Below are positions 28,501-36,763 of a stretch of 53,868 nucleotides of DNA, one piece after another. The position numbers and the translations under genes are program-made. The notes under the pieces are model-generated. The model made no database searches. It was given only the letters and a program-made list of their open reading frames with translations, and had not been told where the DNA came from. Source of the DNA: Lentisphaeria bacterium. GTDB lineage: Bacteria; Verrucomicrobiota; Lentisphaeria; Victivallales; UBA1829. The DNA is taken from contig JAFTIQ010000001.1 of NCBI GenBank assembly GCA_017456805.1, forward strand, positions 1 to 53,868, read 5' to 3'. How positions within the stretch are numbered: the first letter of the stretch is position 1; every line of letters begins with the position of its first letter.

Positions 28501-29067
28501 AACACCGTTTGTTACGACATGTTTTTTGATATTGGTTGTATGGAAGAACGGCGCAGAAAAACCTGTTTTGAATTCATGCTGAACCAGAGCTGTCTTGTCA
28601 GCAATTCCTTCTTTTTCCAAATGAAACCCGAGTTGATGATAGATGATATTCCAATACTCTTCATCATCGTTTCCCGGATAACGGACATTTCTGGGGTGAA
28701 TGATCAGCGCTCCGCCGGAGCGGACATAGTCTGCCAGAACAGCACCGATTTTTTTTGCCTGAGCAATTTTTTGGGGTGTCAGATGAAAGATTCCTTCATC
28801 CTGAACGAACAATTGAACGACGTGAAACTTATTCAGTTCATTTTTCAGCAATTCAGGAGCTCTTTTATCCTGAGAGATAAATAATTTGTAATCAAGCAGT
28901 GTTGGATAAAATCCTTTTTGACGGTAAAACTCGGCTATCCGTTCATATTTTTCAAATTCTGTCCGGTAACGGCTGCCATCCATTCTTGTGGCAGCAAAAT
29001 ATATCTGAGCAGCAGAAGAAAGGATGATACTGCTCAAAAGAAAAAGTGTTAATATCAGTTTTTTCAT
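25591..29067 (-). CDS. Large secreted multidomain protein with PHP-like domain
   Basis: A 1158-residue exported protein with signal peptide MKKLILTLFLLSSIILSSAAQ. Residues about 25-310 look like a DUF4159/glutamine-amidotransferase-like domain (VLADYVRSGGALIIHP, GKGRIALLASDYIWSGQNYG). Residues about 350-440 form a PHP phosphoesterase-like domain: GIIGAHSNFTDGKSSVEDYVKAAKAAG, LKFIVFTDPLELLTPEKL, FYACPGVEFTDGSGIRW. The usual HxH metal pair reads HSN here and the D-H after IVFTD is D-P, so metal binding is probably impaired. The C-terminal half is beta-rich and unassigned. It begins 24 bp after a pseudopilin gene. It may act on or bind glycans rather than hydrolyse phosphoesters. Confidence 0.65.
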   Translation of the reverse strand: MKKLILTLFLLSSIILSSAAQIYFAATRMDGSRYRTEFEKYERIAEFYRQKGFYPTLLDYKLFISQDKRAPELLKNELNKFHVVQLFVQDEGIFHLTPQKIAQAKKIGAVLADYVRSGGALIIHPRNVRYPGNDDEEYWNIIYHQLGFHLEKEGIADKTALVQHEFKTGFSAPFFHTTNIKKHVVTNGVRGLWNPVFSYSPAPATPLVTLKDPSWEVIIRGEKTAASWKINKRTNALDLNEPGTCKTTPPICAVRSMGKGRIALLASDYIWSGQNYGVPSWSHIVETKGLNEKPGDLLQLLVNLIKWGAETAKNNPALGTYKPIPYQPVVFPETVQWDNHRFKNDYQTLSKGIIGAHSNFTDGKSSVEDYVKAAKAAGLKFIVFTDPLELLTPEKLNALKQACKAASNADFYACPGVEFTDGSGIRWIFYGEKVIFPETKPFFKNGFKHVCWDGKVVKNWGRYASQCSFPPSAIIDYGDLVRNQVAPENLWWFYNLIPQAYDHGKLIADNYKQWQFAISDLRIITPITFNRITNADEVKKSMDIAVTAYAPESVRLMLNSRCSVYHLAQRFTPQIAYGKGTPVIVRNFQLINDQKDPRTLQTKGTQRAKGKLSVSSPNGLKEIRIYDAVDGLIRRFDCKGAKDFIREFELVHDKQHYLWLEAEDMKGCKTITTFLRLFDYKQGLYRCGDNLNILGPLGYFWHPDRSEMLPMMKVFRNAEFFSVQGWDRGGPDCPVPAGNLFNRANLEGVGEVLPGNVPKMHGVRMKVQLSSGDLQIVDVTMDSFVEAFDNKFRPGPSMASPARKVEDNPYYIHTQRMYSPRDRMDHHIAWDHRRLYESLEHYDGSFLMYEGEITFKQDITFKKNTNNPFALARFRTEPYAAARLLNDTILVTDQQKGLLQIFEKAGSRKAPHSGIIAEKGFVALNSSPIGYLAIIPVQGEFRYDYYNPGFLSISIGKPGQSFKKGEKLKYAFISGNFIDKKRDGSKIRLAAEFLRDNNYPAAVIIGKQKKTRFFFEVAADQFEAKFKLGPKPGLGIDLPIRITGLKNNGCIAVYSSQRKWFRFVGTSLNDHAVYLQENIDSENDLWVGNIFLADNDSLKLTLVMDGQKAGALPFLEIHNPSGAEIKAKVWSPKNTPVFGGRSFTVTVPAGDSIRYMIR

Positions 29068-29091
29068 TTGCGATATTCCTCTGGAATATGA

Positions 29092-29784
29092 TTACCATGT
29101 ATGACCCCAGAAGGGCTCTTTCTGAGGATTTGCCCATCGGCTGGAGCCGTAATGGGGGATGTTTGTTTCAGTGCCTGATATTGTATTCCCGGCGACGGCA
29201 ACCGCATTTGTCTGTTTGTTATGCCGGAATCCGACATTATATTTAGGAGTGTTGTATGGGGTTGCATAATAGGAATCGACATCTGTATTTTCGGGATCAC
29301 ATTTGTTGTCAACAGCAAACATTGTAGAAGAAGCGTTTTTCACTTGAGTCATTTTCAAATGTTTATATGCAGTGCTTCCGGAGTTGATATCCATGATGAT
29401 TTGATTTACACCATAGCTGACAGTTTTGATATTACTGTATTGTATTCTGCGGGTATCGCTTGGACAGCTCATGATATTTTTTCCGAAAAACCCAGCGGTA
29501 CGGCATTGATCGCGCGTTGCGCCGAGATAGCCTACATTACAAAAAACGGTATACCATTCAGAAGTCCCATAGAAAGAAGGAACCAGCCAATCATTAAAAT
29601 CATTGGCATAACTGACGCTGTAAGTGCCAAGCTGTTTCAGATTTCCAATACAATTGGAGGATCTTGCTTTATCTCTTGCATTGTTCAGAGCAGGGAGCAG
29701 CATTCCGGCGAGGATGGCGATAATCGCGATTACGACGAGAAGCTCGATCAGGGTAAAGCCTTTTTTCTTGTTGTTCATGTTCAT
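29092..29784 (-). CDS. Type II secretion-like pseudopilin
   Basis: A 230-residue protein with a canonical leader, MNMNNKKKG^[44 protein letters not shown], Gly at -1 and Glu at +5. The C-terminal part ends [34 protein letters not shown], a divergent H-X9-DG tail. The second ATG at 29778 lies about 7 nt after AAAGGA and is probably the true start. It lies 5 bp downstream of the GntR-GH38 gene and 24 bp upstream of the secreted PHP-like gene. Its 5' end and flank are the intact counterpart of the duplicated block at 25.4 kb. Confidence 0.88.
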   Translation of the reverse strand: MNMNNKKKGFTLIELLVVIAIIAILAGMLLPALNNARDKARSSNCIGNLKQLGTYSVSYANDFNDWLVPSFYGTSEWYTVFCNVGYLGATRDQCRTAGFFGKNIMSCPSDTRRIQYSNIKTVSYGVNQIIMDINSGSTAYKHLKMTQVKNASSTMFAVDNKCDPENTDVDSYYATPYNTPKYNVGFRHNKQTNAVAVAGNTISGTETNIPHYGSSRWANPQKEPFWGHTW

Positions 29785-29789
29785 TTCCT

Positions 29790-32426
29790 TTATTTTATGA
29801 TGAAAGTTTTGATTTCAAAAGGACGGAATGTGATCGCTGATTCAGAGCAAACGGACTGATTTTGTCCGATCATGTCTGTTTCAATCAGTTGAGCGTTTTC
29901 CAAAAGCTTGCCGGAAAGAGTTACTTCACATTGTCTGCCAAGAGCTTCGTAAAGACGGAACATGATGCCTTCCTCTTCATGAGCAAGAGCAGAAAGGACA
30001 ATGTTTTCTTTGTTCCATGAGAGGAATTCACCATCCTGAGGCAGCGGATCGCAAACCTGAGGCGGACAATTCATCTGACGTCCGAGAAGAAGCGCTTTTT
30101 CCATTTTTCCGGGATGATGGGCGCAGAATGCAAATTCATAATCATGAGCACCATTTTCGAATGATCCTGTCTGAGGCATCATGCAGCCATCTTTAAGGTT
30201 TGTACCGCCGCGCAGAAGGGTTACAAGGATCTCGTTATTGATAAGCTGATGACCCGGGGTGCCGGTATTTGCAACGGTCAAACCTTTCTGAAGATCACTG
30301 TAATTGACCCAGTTCAAAGCCGGCCAGTTTCCTTTTGCGGAGACATAATCGTTCTGGCTTGCAAGAGTTTTTAAGGTGCTTTCATATTCTTCTTTTACCT
30401 CAAAGTATGGTTTCCGGACAATGCTTCCAAAGGGGACTTCATAGGTTTCAACCATATCTTTGGTTTTCAGATCAACGGGGAACTTGATGCTGATCATGGT
30501 GTTGTTTCCGGTCCAGTCAAGATGAACTTTCAGACGGAATGTGTCATGATGTTTCGGGAAGATATATTCTTTCCGGAAGGAAAGCGCACCGAATCCGGGC
30601 CAATGATTGCCTGTATTGCCATGCCGCGGTTGTGCATCCAAAACATGACCTTCGGTAATCACTTTGAAAAAGACATCACCTTCAGTGACAGAGATCACTT
30701 TTTCTGTTTGCTGTTCGTGTCCGAAATAATAGGACATATATTTTTCCGCCCACATGGTACCGTAATCCACCCGGAAGAGGATCTCTCCGAAATGATCGTT
30801 GGAGAACACATTTTCTCCGTTCAGGTTTTTAATAACGGGGAATGGGGTGGAAAAATCTGCTTCATAGAAATCGGTTTTGAACTTTGCGGAAGCCTTTTTG
30901 GGCTTGCTGACAGGCTTTTTCGCTGCTTTGAATGTTTTGACTCCGCAGTTGGGAAGGTCAAGAAGATAATAATATTTTCCGTTGTCTTCCTGAGCCGTAA
31001 CTCCTTCCGGGATTTCATCAGTGCAAAGGAGCTGAGAGCCGGTTCCTGTTCCGAAGGAGGCAAATGAGAGTTTCTTATTTTTCTTATTATAAGAGAAGGA
31101 TTTTTCCGTTTCCGAAATGACGCGGTCCAGTTTTTCTGAGATATCTGCATTGGGGAGGTCATGGTGACATCCGCAGATTCCATCATGGAACTGAGTTGTG
31201 ATCAAATCGTGCCAGACGGAGGACCAATCGTGTTTCGTGTTGGTAAAAACATCCATCATTTCCGCAGCGGCGAGAAGATTTTCTGCTTTTCGGTTTTTCT
31301 GCTTGATGGAGATTCGAGTCGTATAGCAGCCGGAGAATGTGGGGTTGAATTCGCCACGGAATGATTGGAACTCATCGGATTCGATATGGCGGAAATAATC
31401 CATGTGGCTTCCGAATTCGATTTTTCTGCCAGGATTTCTGTTGATTGCTTCCATGACCCAGAAGAGATCTTCTTTGATTTCCCCTTCTTCAGTCATATAA
31501 TGAACAAGGAGGTTGCCTTCTTTTTGTTTCAGGTTGGCGATACTGTATGCCAGTTGGCTGTCATGTTCATGTATCACGGGCACGTTGCATTCATATCCCT
31601 GGTGAGTAACATCTATGATGCCGTGAGCAAGGAGGATTTTGGAATCGTCCATGGCATACCAATAGAAAGGACGACCAGGTTTTGCGAGTTCCGCAGGGAT
31701 ATTCGGACGGCGTCCGGGGAGGAGATATTTGAATCCGCATTTTGCCAGGATCTGCGGGAGCTGTGCGCACATTCCGAAGGCATCGTTCATGCAGCACATC
31801 TCGGGTTCGAACTGGAACAGATCATTGCAGATTTTCCGTCCGGCAGTCATAGCTCTGACGATAGATTCGCCCGAGATCATGTTCAAATCCTGGATGCAGA
31901 GTCCGCCGCAAAGTTCAAAACGGCCTTCGTTGAAGAGCTGTTTGAGCTGTTGATATTTTTCCGGATGATCCTTGATAAAGATCCGCATGATTTCAGCCTG
32001 TTCCACTCCGAAATGGAACTGGGGATAACGTTCTGCAAGGTCCAGAAGATGAAGGAGCTGTTCTTCCCGGATCTGATTATAGGTTTCATAAGGATACCGC
32101 CAGACGAGATCTGAGTGGTGTATTGCAGAAAGGAAGATTTTGTCTTCTTTTGGCGGGAGAAATTTTTCCGTTTGTATATTCTGCTCATCGGAAGCGGATC
32201 GGACATAGAAACCGCTTGCCCCGCGACATTCCACGAATCCTTCATCCATCAGTTCTTTCATTGCATTTTGAACAACAGAGATGCTGACGTTGAAATGTTC
32301 TGAGAGTTTCCGTACGGTTGCGAGCCGTTCTCCGTTTTTTAATGTACCGCTTTCAATATTGCGGGTGATTTCCTGAATCACCTGTAATTTTTTAGGCGGT
32401 TCGGAAGTGATTTTTTTCTTTCCCAT
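29790..32426 (-). CDS. GntR helix-turn-helix fused to GH38 alpha-mannosidase module
   Basis: An 878-residue protein. Residues about 10-77 form a GntR winged helix ([58 protein letters not shown]). From residue ~97 the sequence is GH38-like: [16 protein letters not shown] with H104-x-D106, [42 protein letters not shown] with D215 at the nucleophile position, [14 protein letters not shown], and [11 protein letters not shown] with H414. These are the four metal/catalytic positions expected for GH38. A beta-sandwich C-terminal domain ends at FIIK. The catalytic module would take the place of a usual effector domain. AAGGAG lies 9 nt before the ATG, inside a palindrome, which fits autoregulation. 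It leads a unit with a pseudopilin and secreted proteins. Confidence 0.8.
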   Translation of the reverse strand: MGKKKITSEPPKKLQVIQEITRNIESGTLKNGERLATVRKLSEHFNVSISVVQNAMKELMDEGFVECRGASGFYVRSASDEQNIQTEKFLPPKEDKIFLSAIHHSDLVWRYPYETYNQIREEQLLHLLDLAERYPQFHFGVEQAEIMRIFIKDHPEKYQQLKQLFNEGRFELCGGLCIQDLNMISGESIVRAMTAGRKICNDLFQFEPEMCCMNDAFGMCAQLPQILAKCGFKYLLPGRRPNIPAELAKPGRPFYWYAMDDSKILLAHGIIDVTHQGYECNVPVIHEHDSQLAYSIANLKQKEGNLLVHYMTEEGEIKEDLFWVMEAINRNPGRKIEFGSHMDYFRHIESDEFQSFRGEFNPTFSGCYTTRISIKQKNRKAENLLAAAEMMDVFTNTKHDWSSVWHDLITTQFHDGICGCHHDLPNADISEKLDRVISETEKSFSYNKKNKKLSFASFGTGTGSQLLCTDEIPEGVTAQEDNGKYYYLLDLPNCGVKTFKAAKKPVSKPKKASAKFKTDFYEADFSTPFPVIKNLNGENVFSNDHFGEILFRVDYGTMWAEKYMSYYFGHEQQTEKVISVTEGDVFFKVITEGHVLDAQPRHGNTGNHWPGFGALSFRKEYIFPKHHDTFRLKVHLDWTGNNTMISIKFPVDLKTKDMVETYEVPFGSIVRKPYFEVKEEYESTLKTLASQNDYVSAKGNWPALNWVNYSDLQKGLTVANTGTPGHQLINNEILVTLLRGGTNLKDGCMMPQTGSFENGAHDYEFAFCAHHPGKMEKALLLGRQMNCPPQVCDPLPQDGEFLSWNKENIVLSALAHEEEGIMFRLYEALGRQCEVTLSGKLLENAQLIETDMIGQNQSVCSESAITFRPFEIKTFIIK

Positions 32427-32430
32427 AGAA

Positions 32431-32482
32431 GCAAACTCCTTATTTGTTTGCTCTTAATATAGTGCAGCAGAAAGGAGTTTGC
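32431..32482. promoter_or_regulatory. Nested inverted repeats: candidate operator of the GntR-GH38 gene
   Basis: GCAAACTCCTT (32431-32441) and AAGGAGTTTGC (32472-32482) form a perfect 11-bp inverted repeat 30 bp apart. A tighter dyad GCAAAC-N9-GTTTGC covers 32431-32451 and overlaps the Shine-Dalgarno AAGGAG of the regulator gene. TATATT between the outer arms is a likely -10. Binding would block both transcription and translation of the fusion gene. An A-rich stretch with reiterated AAAATACAG follows (about 32489-32518). Confidence 0.6.
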
Positions 32483-32544
32483 AAGTTTAAAAATACAGAA
32501 AAATACAGAAAAATACAAAAAATTACACTTTGTTTTTTTTCTTT

Positions 32545-33501
32545 TTATGTCAGCGGGTGCTTGATATAGCGCTTGAGAACGGGGCTGAGCCATTCGCCCT
32601 GTTCATTCTGTTCGGCGGCAGTCAGGATCAATTTCCCGCCTCCGCAGGGCAGGTCGATGGCAAACGCAGGCGTTGCAAGAGAGGACAGAGTGAACTGAAA
32701 ATCTTTGAGGATTTCCAATCCTTTTTTCACACCGGTTGCAAAGTGGGCGACTCCTTCGATGGGATCCACATGGAAGAGATAATGAGGTTTGACGCGCCAT
32801 GATACCAATGTTTTAAATAAAAGCCTGAGGGTTTCAGCATCGTCATTGATTCCTGCGAGGAGAACGGTCTGGTTTAAAACAGGGATTCCGTTCCGGACAA
32901 GTTTCCGGCATGCTTCGTGCGCTTCGGGGGTGAGTTCATCGGGATGATTGAAGTGGGTAACGAACCATAATCCTTCGATATCGGCAAGTTTTTGCACGAT
33001 AGAATCTGTGATTCTTGAAGGTTCTGCTGCGGGGGCTCTGGAACAGATCCGGACGGAAGAGACGTTTCCGGAGTTTCTCAGACGGGAGGCGATCCGGATG
33101 ACTTTTTCATCGGGGAGGGTCATCACATCGCCGCCGCTGAGAAGGATATCGGTAACGTCATGATTCTGATCAAGCCATGCGCAAACAGCATCGAGTTCGC
33201 TGTCAGAGAGGTTCATCGGGGGGGCATCGCTGCGCCATTGACGTTTGCGGAAACAGAAGCGGCAGTGGGAGAAACATTTATCTGTACAGAGAAGGACTGC
33301 GCGGTCCGCATATCTCCGGATGAATTTCGGGACGGGCATTTGAGCGATTTCGCCGAGTCCGTCATCGGAGAGTCCGCAGGAATCCAGTTCTCTTTCGTCG
33401 GGAAGGTACATTTTTGCAGCCGCCTGAGAGCGTTCCGTCAGGTTTTTGCAATAGGTATTTAATTTTACCGGGTAGAGCTTTTCGACGTCGGAGAGAGACA
33501 T
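32545..33501 (-). CDS. KamA-family radical SAM protein (lysine 2,3-aminomutase / EpmB-like)
   Basis: A 318-residue radical S-adenosylmethionine enzyme. LLCTDKCFSHCRFCFRKR carries the CxxxCxxC cluster motif; DILLSGGDVMTLPDEKVIRIASRL, VRICSRAPAAEPSRI, FVTHFNHPDELT, NQTVLLAGINDDAETL and PHYLFHVDPIEGVAHFATGV are blocks of the KamA family, including the PLP region near the C-terminus. The length (about 320-340) is closer to EpmB, which makes beta-lysine for elongation factor P, than to the ~416-residue catabolic aminomutases. The start at 33501 has AAGGA 6 nt upstream; the frame is open further upstream without support. It follows the PBP2 gene by 16 bp. Confidence 0.8.
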   Translation of the reverse strand: MSLSDVEKLYPVKLNTYCKNLTERSQAAAKMYLPDERELDSCGLSDDGLGEIAQMPVPKFIRRYADRAVLLCTDKCFSHCRFCFRKRQWRSDAPPMNLSDSELDAVCAWLDQNHDVTDILLSGGDVMTLPDEKVIRIASRLRNSGNVSSVRICSRAPAAEPSRITDSIVQKLADIEGLWFVTHFNHPDELTPEAHEACRKLVRNGIPVLNQTVLLAGINDDAETLRLLFKTLVSWRVKPHYLFHVDPIEGVAHFATGVKKGLEILKDFQFTLSSLATPAFAIDLPCGGGKLILTAAEQNEQGEWLSPVLKRYIKHPLT

Positions 33502-33517
33502 ATTTGATCCTTCTTTA

Positions 33518-35380
33518 TTATTCAGGGGTCCATTGTTCAAAGAATTTAGCTGCGATGGGTGCTGCAGTATAGCCTCCGGAGATTCCGTGTTCCACAAAGA
33601 CCACGATTGTATAAGTTTTTCCTGTATCCGGAGAAGTTCCGAATCCTGCGAACCATGTGTTTTTATAACGTTTTGCGCCGGAGCCTACTTCAGCGGTTCC
33701 GGTTTTTCCGCGGAGTTCCATGGATTTGTTTTTTGCCCGTTTTGCGCCGCCGTTTGCGGCATAGACTGCGTTGTGCATCGCACTGTGAATGAGAGCAAGG
33801 TGTTCCGGGGTGGTCAGCAGTTTTCCCCGTTCTTCCGGTTTTGCGATGTAAACGATGTTGTCATTACAATCGACGATATTTTTGATGATCAGCGGACGGT
33901 AGATTGTTCCGCCGTTGGCGATAGCGGACATGTAGACGGCCGCCTGAAGGGGAGAGATCAGCAATTCCCCCTGACCGATAGATACAAGAGCTGTATCGAA
34001 GGTGTTCCAATTCTTTTTTCTTGTTCTGGAGGGGAGGCGTCCGGAGGTTTCCGGGAGGAGGAATCCGGTTTTTCTGCCGAATCCGGCGGAAGCATAAGTT
34101 TGAGAGATATTGTCGATACCGAGCTCGATTCCTTTTGTGACAAAGAAGTCGTTGCAGGAGACCGTGATTGCTTCGTGAAGATCCAATTCGCCGTGCCCTC
34201 CGCCGGTTTGCGGACGGATCCAGCAATTCAATTTGTAATCGCCGATGGGGGTATATCCGTCACAAATCATCGGATCTGATCCATCTTCTTTGAAGTGAAG
34301 GAAGGATAATCCCATAAGCGGTTTGATGATAGAGCCGGGGCTGTAAGAGCCTTGAAGTGCTTTATTGAAGAGGGGCCGGTCAGGGGCTTCCATCAATTGT
34401 TTGTAATCCTGATGGGTGATAAAGGGGACGAAATCACTGGGGGCGTAAGAGGGAGCGGAAGCCATGGCGATGATTTCACCGGTATGAGAATTCATAACGA
34501 TTACTGCTGCGGAGAGTCCTTCGATCAGATCTTCGGCGATTTTCTGCGCCTTGAAATTCATGGTGAGGATCAGGCTTTTTCCATTTTCAGCCGGAATTTC
34601 CGGTCCGCCGGAATCGCGGACAAAACGGCGATGGTCCACGACAACGATTTTTTTTCCGGGAGTCCCTTTGAGTAGGGGCCTTTTTTGTACAGGGACTGCG
34701 GGATCGTCACCTGATTGGGGGGATTGAGGGGAATCGGGGAAGTTGTCGCAAGCCAATTCCAATCCAGATTTTCCAACGACATCGGGCACATAGTAAGAGT
34801 AGCTTTTCCGGTCATCAGCTCTGCCGGGATCATCTTTTCTGACATAACCGATCAAGTGTCCGGCGAGAGTGCCGTGGGGGTAAACGCGGATGGCATCGCA
34901 GACCAGTTCCATACCTGGAACGGAGGCTGAGATTTCATAGGCTTTTGCGGTCTCCTCTTTTGTAAGATCCTGAAAAACGGTCAAAGGAAGTCCCGGTGTT
35001 CTGGAGGTATGATAGGAGATATCGTTTCTTGTGGGGAAATCGGTTCTGCCGATGGCTCTGGCAACGAATTGGACTTTTTCTGTGATAAAATCAATGGTTT
35101 TTCCCAGAGAACCGGGCTGGCGCATTTCGGAAACGTGAAACACAACATCCATTGAGGGACGGTTATCTGCCAGAGGGACACCATCGGAGGTGAGGATCCG
35201 TCCCCGGATCGCGGGAATTCTGATTTTACGGAGATATTGTCTGGTCACGACATCCCGGGTATCTTCGCCTTTCAGTACCTGGATCTGCCAGAGGCGGATT
35301 CCCAGAACTGCGTACAGGACAAAGATAAGGAATGCGATGATCGCGATCCGGATTTTGGAGATGAAATCAGCAGCCAGCAT
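33518..35380 (-). CDS. mrdA: Penicillin-binding protein 2 (elongasome transpeptidase)
   Basis: A 620-residue class B PBP. One N-terminal anchor (residues 10-30) precedes a pedestal domain with PAIRGRILTSDGVPLADNRP, then the transpeptidase: SPGSIIKP with S350-x-x-K353, SCN at 408-410 and GKTGTAEVGSGAKRYKNTWFAGF as the KTG motif. A Pro/Ser-rich insert at about 215-240 (FPDSPQSPQSGDDPAVPVQK) is unusual. It cross-links septum-independent, lateral-wall peptidoglycan with MreC, MreD and RodA. The gene follows mreD with a 2-bp gap; rodA is not in the window. Confidence 0.93.
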   Translation of the reverse strand: MLAADFISKIRIAIIAFLIFVLYAVLGIRLWQIQVLKGEDTRDVVTRQYLRKIRIPAIRGRILTSDGVPLADNRPSMDVVFHVSEMRQPGSLGKTIDFITEKVQFVARAIGRTDFPTRNDISYHTSRTPGLPLTVFQDLTKEETAKAYEISASVPGMELVCDAIRVYPHGTLAGHLIGYVRKDDPGRADDRKSYSYYVPDVVGKSGLELACDNFPDSPQSPQSGDDPAVPVQKRPLLKGTPGKKIVVVDHRRFVRDSGGPEIPAENGKSLILTMNFKAQKIAEDLIEGLSAAVIVMNSHTGEIIAMASAPSYAPSDFVPFITHQDYKQLMEAPDRPLFNKALQGSYSPGSIIKPLMGLSFLHFKEDGSDPMICDGYTPIGDYKLNCWIRPQTGGGHGELDLHEAITVSCNDFFVTKGIELGIDNISQTYASAGFGRKTGFLLPETSGRLPSRTRKKNWNTFDTALVSIGQGELLISPLQAAVYMSAIANGGTIYRPLIIKNIVDCNDNIVYIAKPEERGKLLTTPEHLALIHSAMHNAVYAANGGAKRAKNKSMELRGKTGTAEVGSGAKRYKNTWFAGFGTSPDTGKTYTIVVFVEHGISGGYTAAPIAAKFFEQWTPE

Positions 35381-35382
35381 AA

Positions 35383-35895
35383 TCAGTAAGTCTCTTTCTT
35401 GATCCGTTCCTTTGCTTCCCCGTAGATCGCGAGCCCGAGGCGTTTGCTGAAGAAATCCAGCACAATGATCCAGAAGGGAAACAAGACTGCTCCCAGGACA
35501 CCGTTTGCCAGGGCATCGGCAACGGAATCAACGATATTCTGCATGGAAAATCCGCCTGCCAGGAGATTTTGCGGAAGATCCCCGATGATGGGAAGCAGAA
35601 ACCCCGGAATTGCCAGAATGATAAAAGAATCTGATTCGATTTTCCGGAGCCAGAAAACCGCAAAGGCTGTGACTGCCAGAAAACCGATCAGGCTCCAGGG
35701 GTGATCCCAGCCGCCGCAGAAATCCAGAAAAAACGCTGCGGGAAAGGAAAATCCAAGCGCAAAAAATGGACCGTAAACATAGGCGGCATAGAAAAGCAGC
35801 AGCGGCAGCAATGGAAAATTGATTCCGATCGAACGCAGAAAAATCTGAGTCAGAACAAAAAGGATCGTCATGACGAACAGGAAGGTGACTCTCAT
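35383..35895 (-). CDS. mreD: Rod shape-determining protein MreD
   Basis: A 170-residue membrane protein beginning MRVTFLFVMTILFVLTQIFL, with five to six hydrophobic helices and a central FFALGFSFPAAFFLDFCGGWDHPWSLIGFLAV. MreD belongs to the lateral-wall elongasome with MreC and PBP2. The start at 35895 overlaps the mreC stop codon by four bases (ATGA), and the reading frame upstream of it is only a shadow of mreC. The position between mreC and mrdA supports the call, since MreD is poorly conserved in sequence. Confidence 0.88.
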   Translation of the reverse strand: MRVTFLFVMTILFVLTQIFLRSIGINFPLLPLLLFYAAYVYGPFFALGFSFPAAFFLDFCGGWDHPWSLIGFLAVTAFAVFWLRKIESDSFIILAIPGFLLPIIGDLPQNLLAGGFSMQNIVDSVADALANGVLGAVLFPFWIIVLDFFSKRLGLAIYGEAKERIKKETY

Positions 35896-36758
35896 TTTGC
35901 TCCGCCCTTTGTAAACACGACAACGGTGCGGACACTGTCGATGCGGATCAGAGGGATCACATTGACTTCCGCGTAGAGCTGATCCCGGATGAGAGCCGGA
36001 GGCTGATCTTTTGCCCGGGGCTGGATTTTTGCAACGGGAATCCTGCCGGGGGTCCGATCCGCGATCCCGCTTGTAAGAATAAGCCCGTTGTCCCGGTAAT
36101 CGCCATCCAGAGGAAGATAGCGGACGACAGGATTGGATTTTTCCTTGAGGATCTCCATCCCGCCTGTGGAACCGTCTGTGGCGGTCATAACGCTGAGCTT
36201 GCAATCACCGGAAAATACGGTGGAAACAGTGGCTGTATGTGCTGAGACTTCTGTGATTCTGCCGGCCATGACAAGGCTCCCTGCATGGTCTGGCGCGGCG
36301 ACAGCGTCCCCGACTTTGAGTCCATCTGACCAGCCGCGGTTGATGACGAACCGTTCGCGCCACTGGGCTGCTGTTCTTCCGCAAATTTCAGCGATGACCG
36401 GTTTGAATCCCGGGGCAGGGGGAAGATTCAGAAGAGCCCTGAGGGTTTTGTTTTCCTCTTCCAGATGCTGAAGTTTGGTGTTTTGAGATTCGAGGATCAG
36501 ATTTTTCCGCTGAAGAAGGTAAATTTCTGCAGCGAGCTTCTGTTTGGGTTTCAGCATTTGAGCGGATTTTGCAACGCCTTCTTCAGAGAGGGTGATCGTT
36601 TGGAGAAACGGCGAGAGAAAGTCTCTGGAAAATCTGGCAGAAGTTCTCCGGAGAGAAGCATAAACAGCGGCGATGAGAATGATTACCGCAAAAAAGATCA
36701 TGACGACTTTGAAGATCTTTTTGCTGTCAAAATTTTCTTTGTTGAAATCAAAATTCAT
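35892..36758 (-). CDS. mreC: Rod shape-determining protein MreC
   Basis: A 288-residue bitopic protein: a short cytoplasmic tail, a membrane helix at about 18-37 (VVMIFFAVIILIAAVYASL), a coiled coil at about 65-110 (LLQRKNLILESQNTKLQHLEEENKTLRALL) and two beta-barrel domains with VINRGWSDGLKVGDAVAAPDHAG, LVMAGRITEVSAHTATVSTV and DNGLILTSGIADRTPGRIPVAKI. It scaffolds PBP2 in the periplasm. It starts 5 bp after the stop of the preceding unknown gene. No mreB gene is in the window. Confidence 0.93.
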   Translation of the reverse strand: MNFDFNKENFDSKKIFKVVMIFFAVIILIAAVYASLRRTSARFSRDFLSPFLQTITLSEEGVAKSAQMLKPKQKLAAEIYLLQRKNLILESQNTKLQHLEEENKTLRALLNLPPAPGFKPVIAEICGRTAAQWRERFVINRGWSDGLKVGDAVAAPDHAGSLVMAGRITEVSAHTATVSTVFSGDCKLSVMTATDGSTGGMEILKEKSNPVVRYLPLDGDYRDNGLILTSGIADRTPGRIPVAKIQPRAKDQPPALIRDQLYAEVNVIPLIRIDSVRTVVVFTKGGAK

Positions 36759-36763
36759 GATAA

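Noticed and set aside
35896..36204. N-terminal extension of mreD
   Set aside because: It is a shadow of mreC in another frame; the Arg/Ser-rich sequence lacks any membrane character, and ATG at 35895 overlaps the mreC stop codon.
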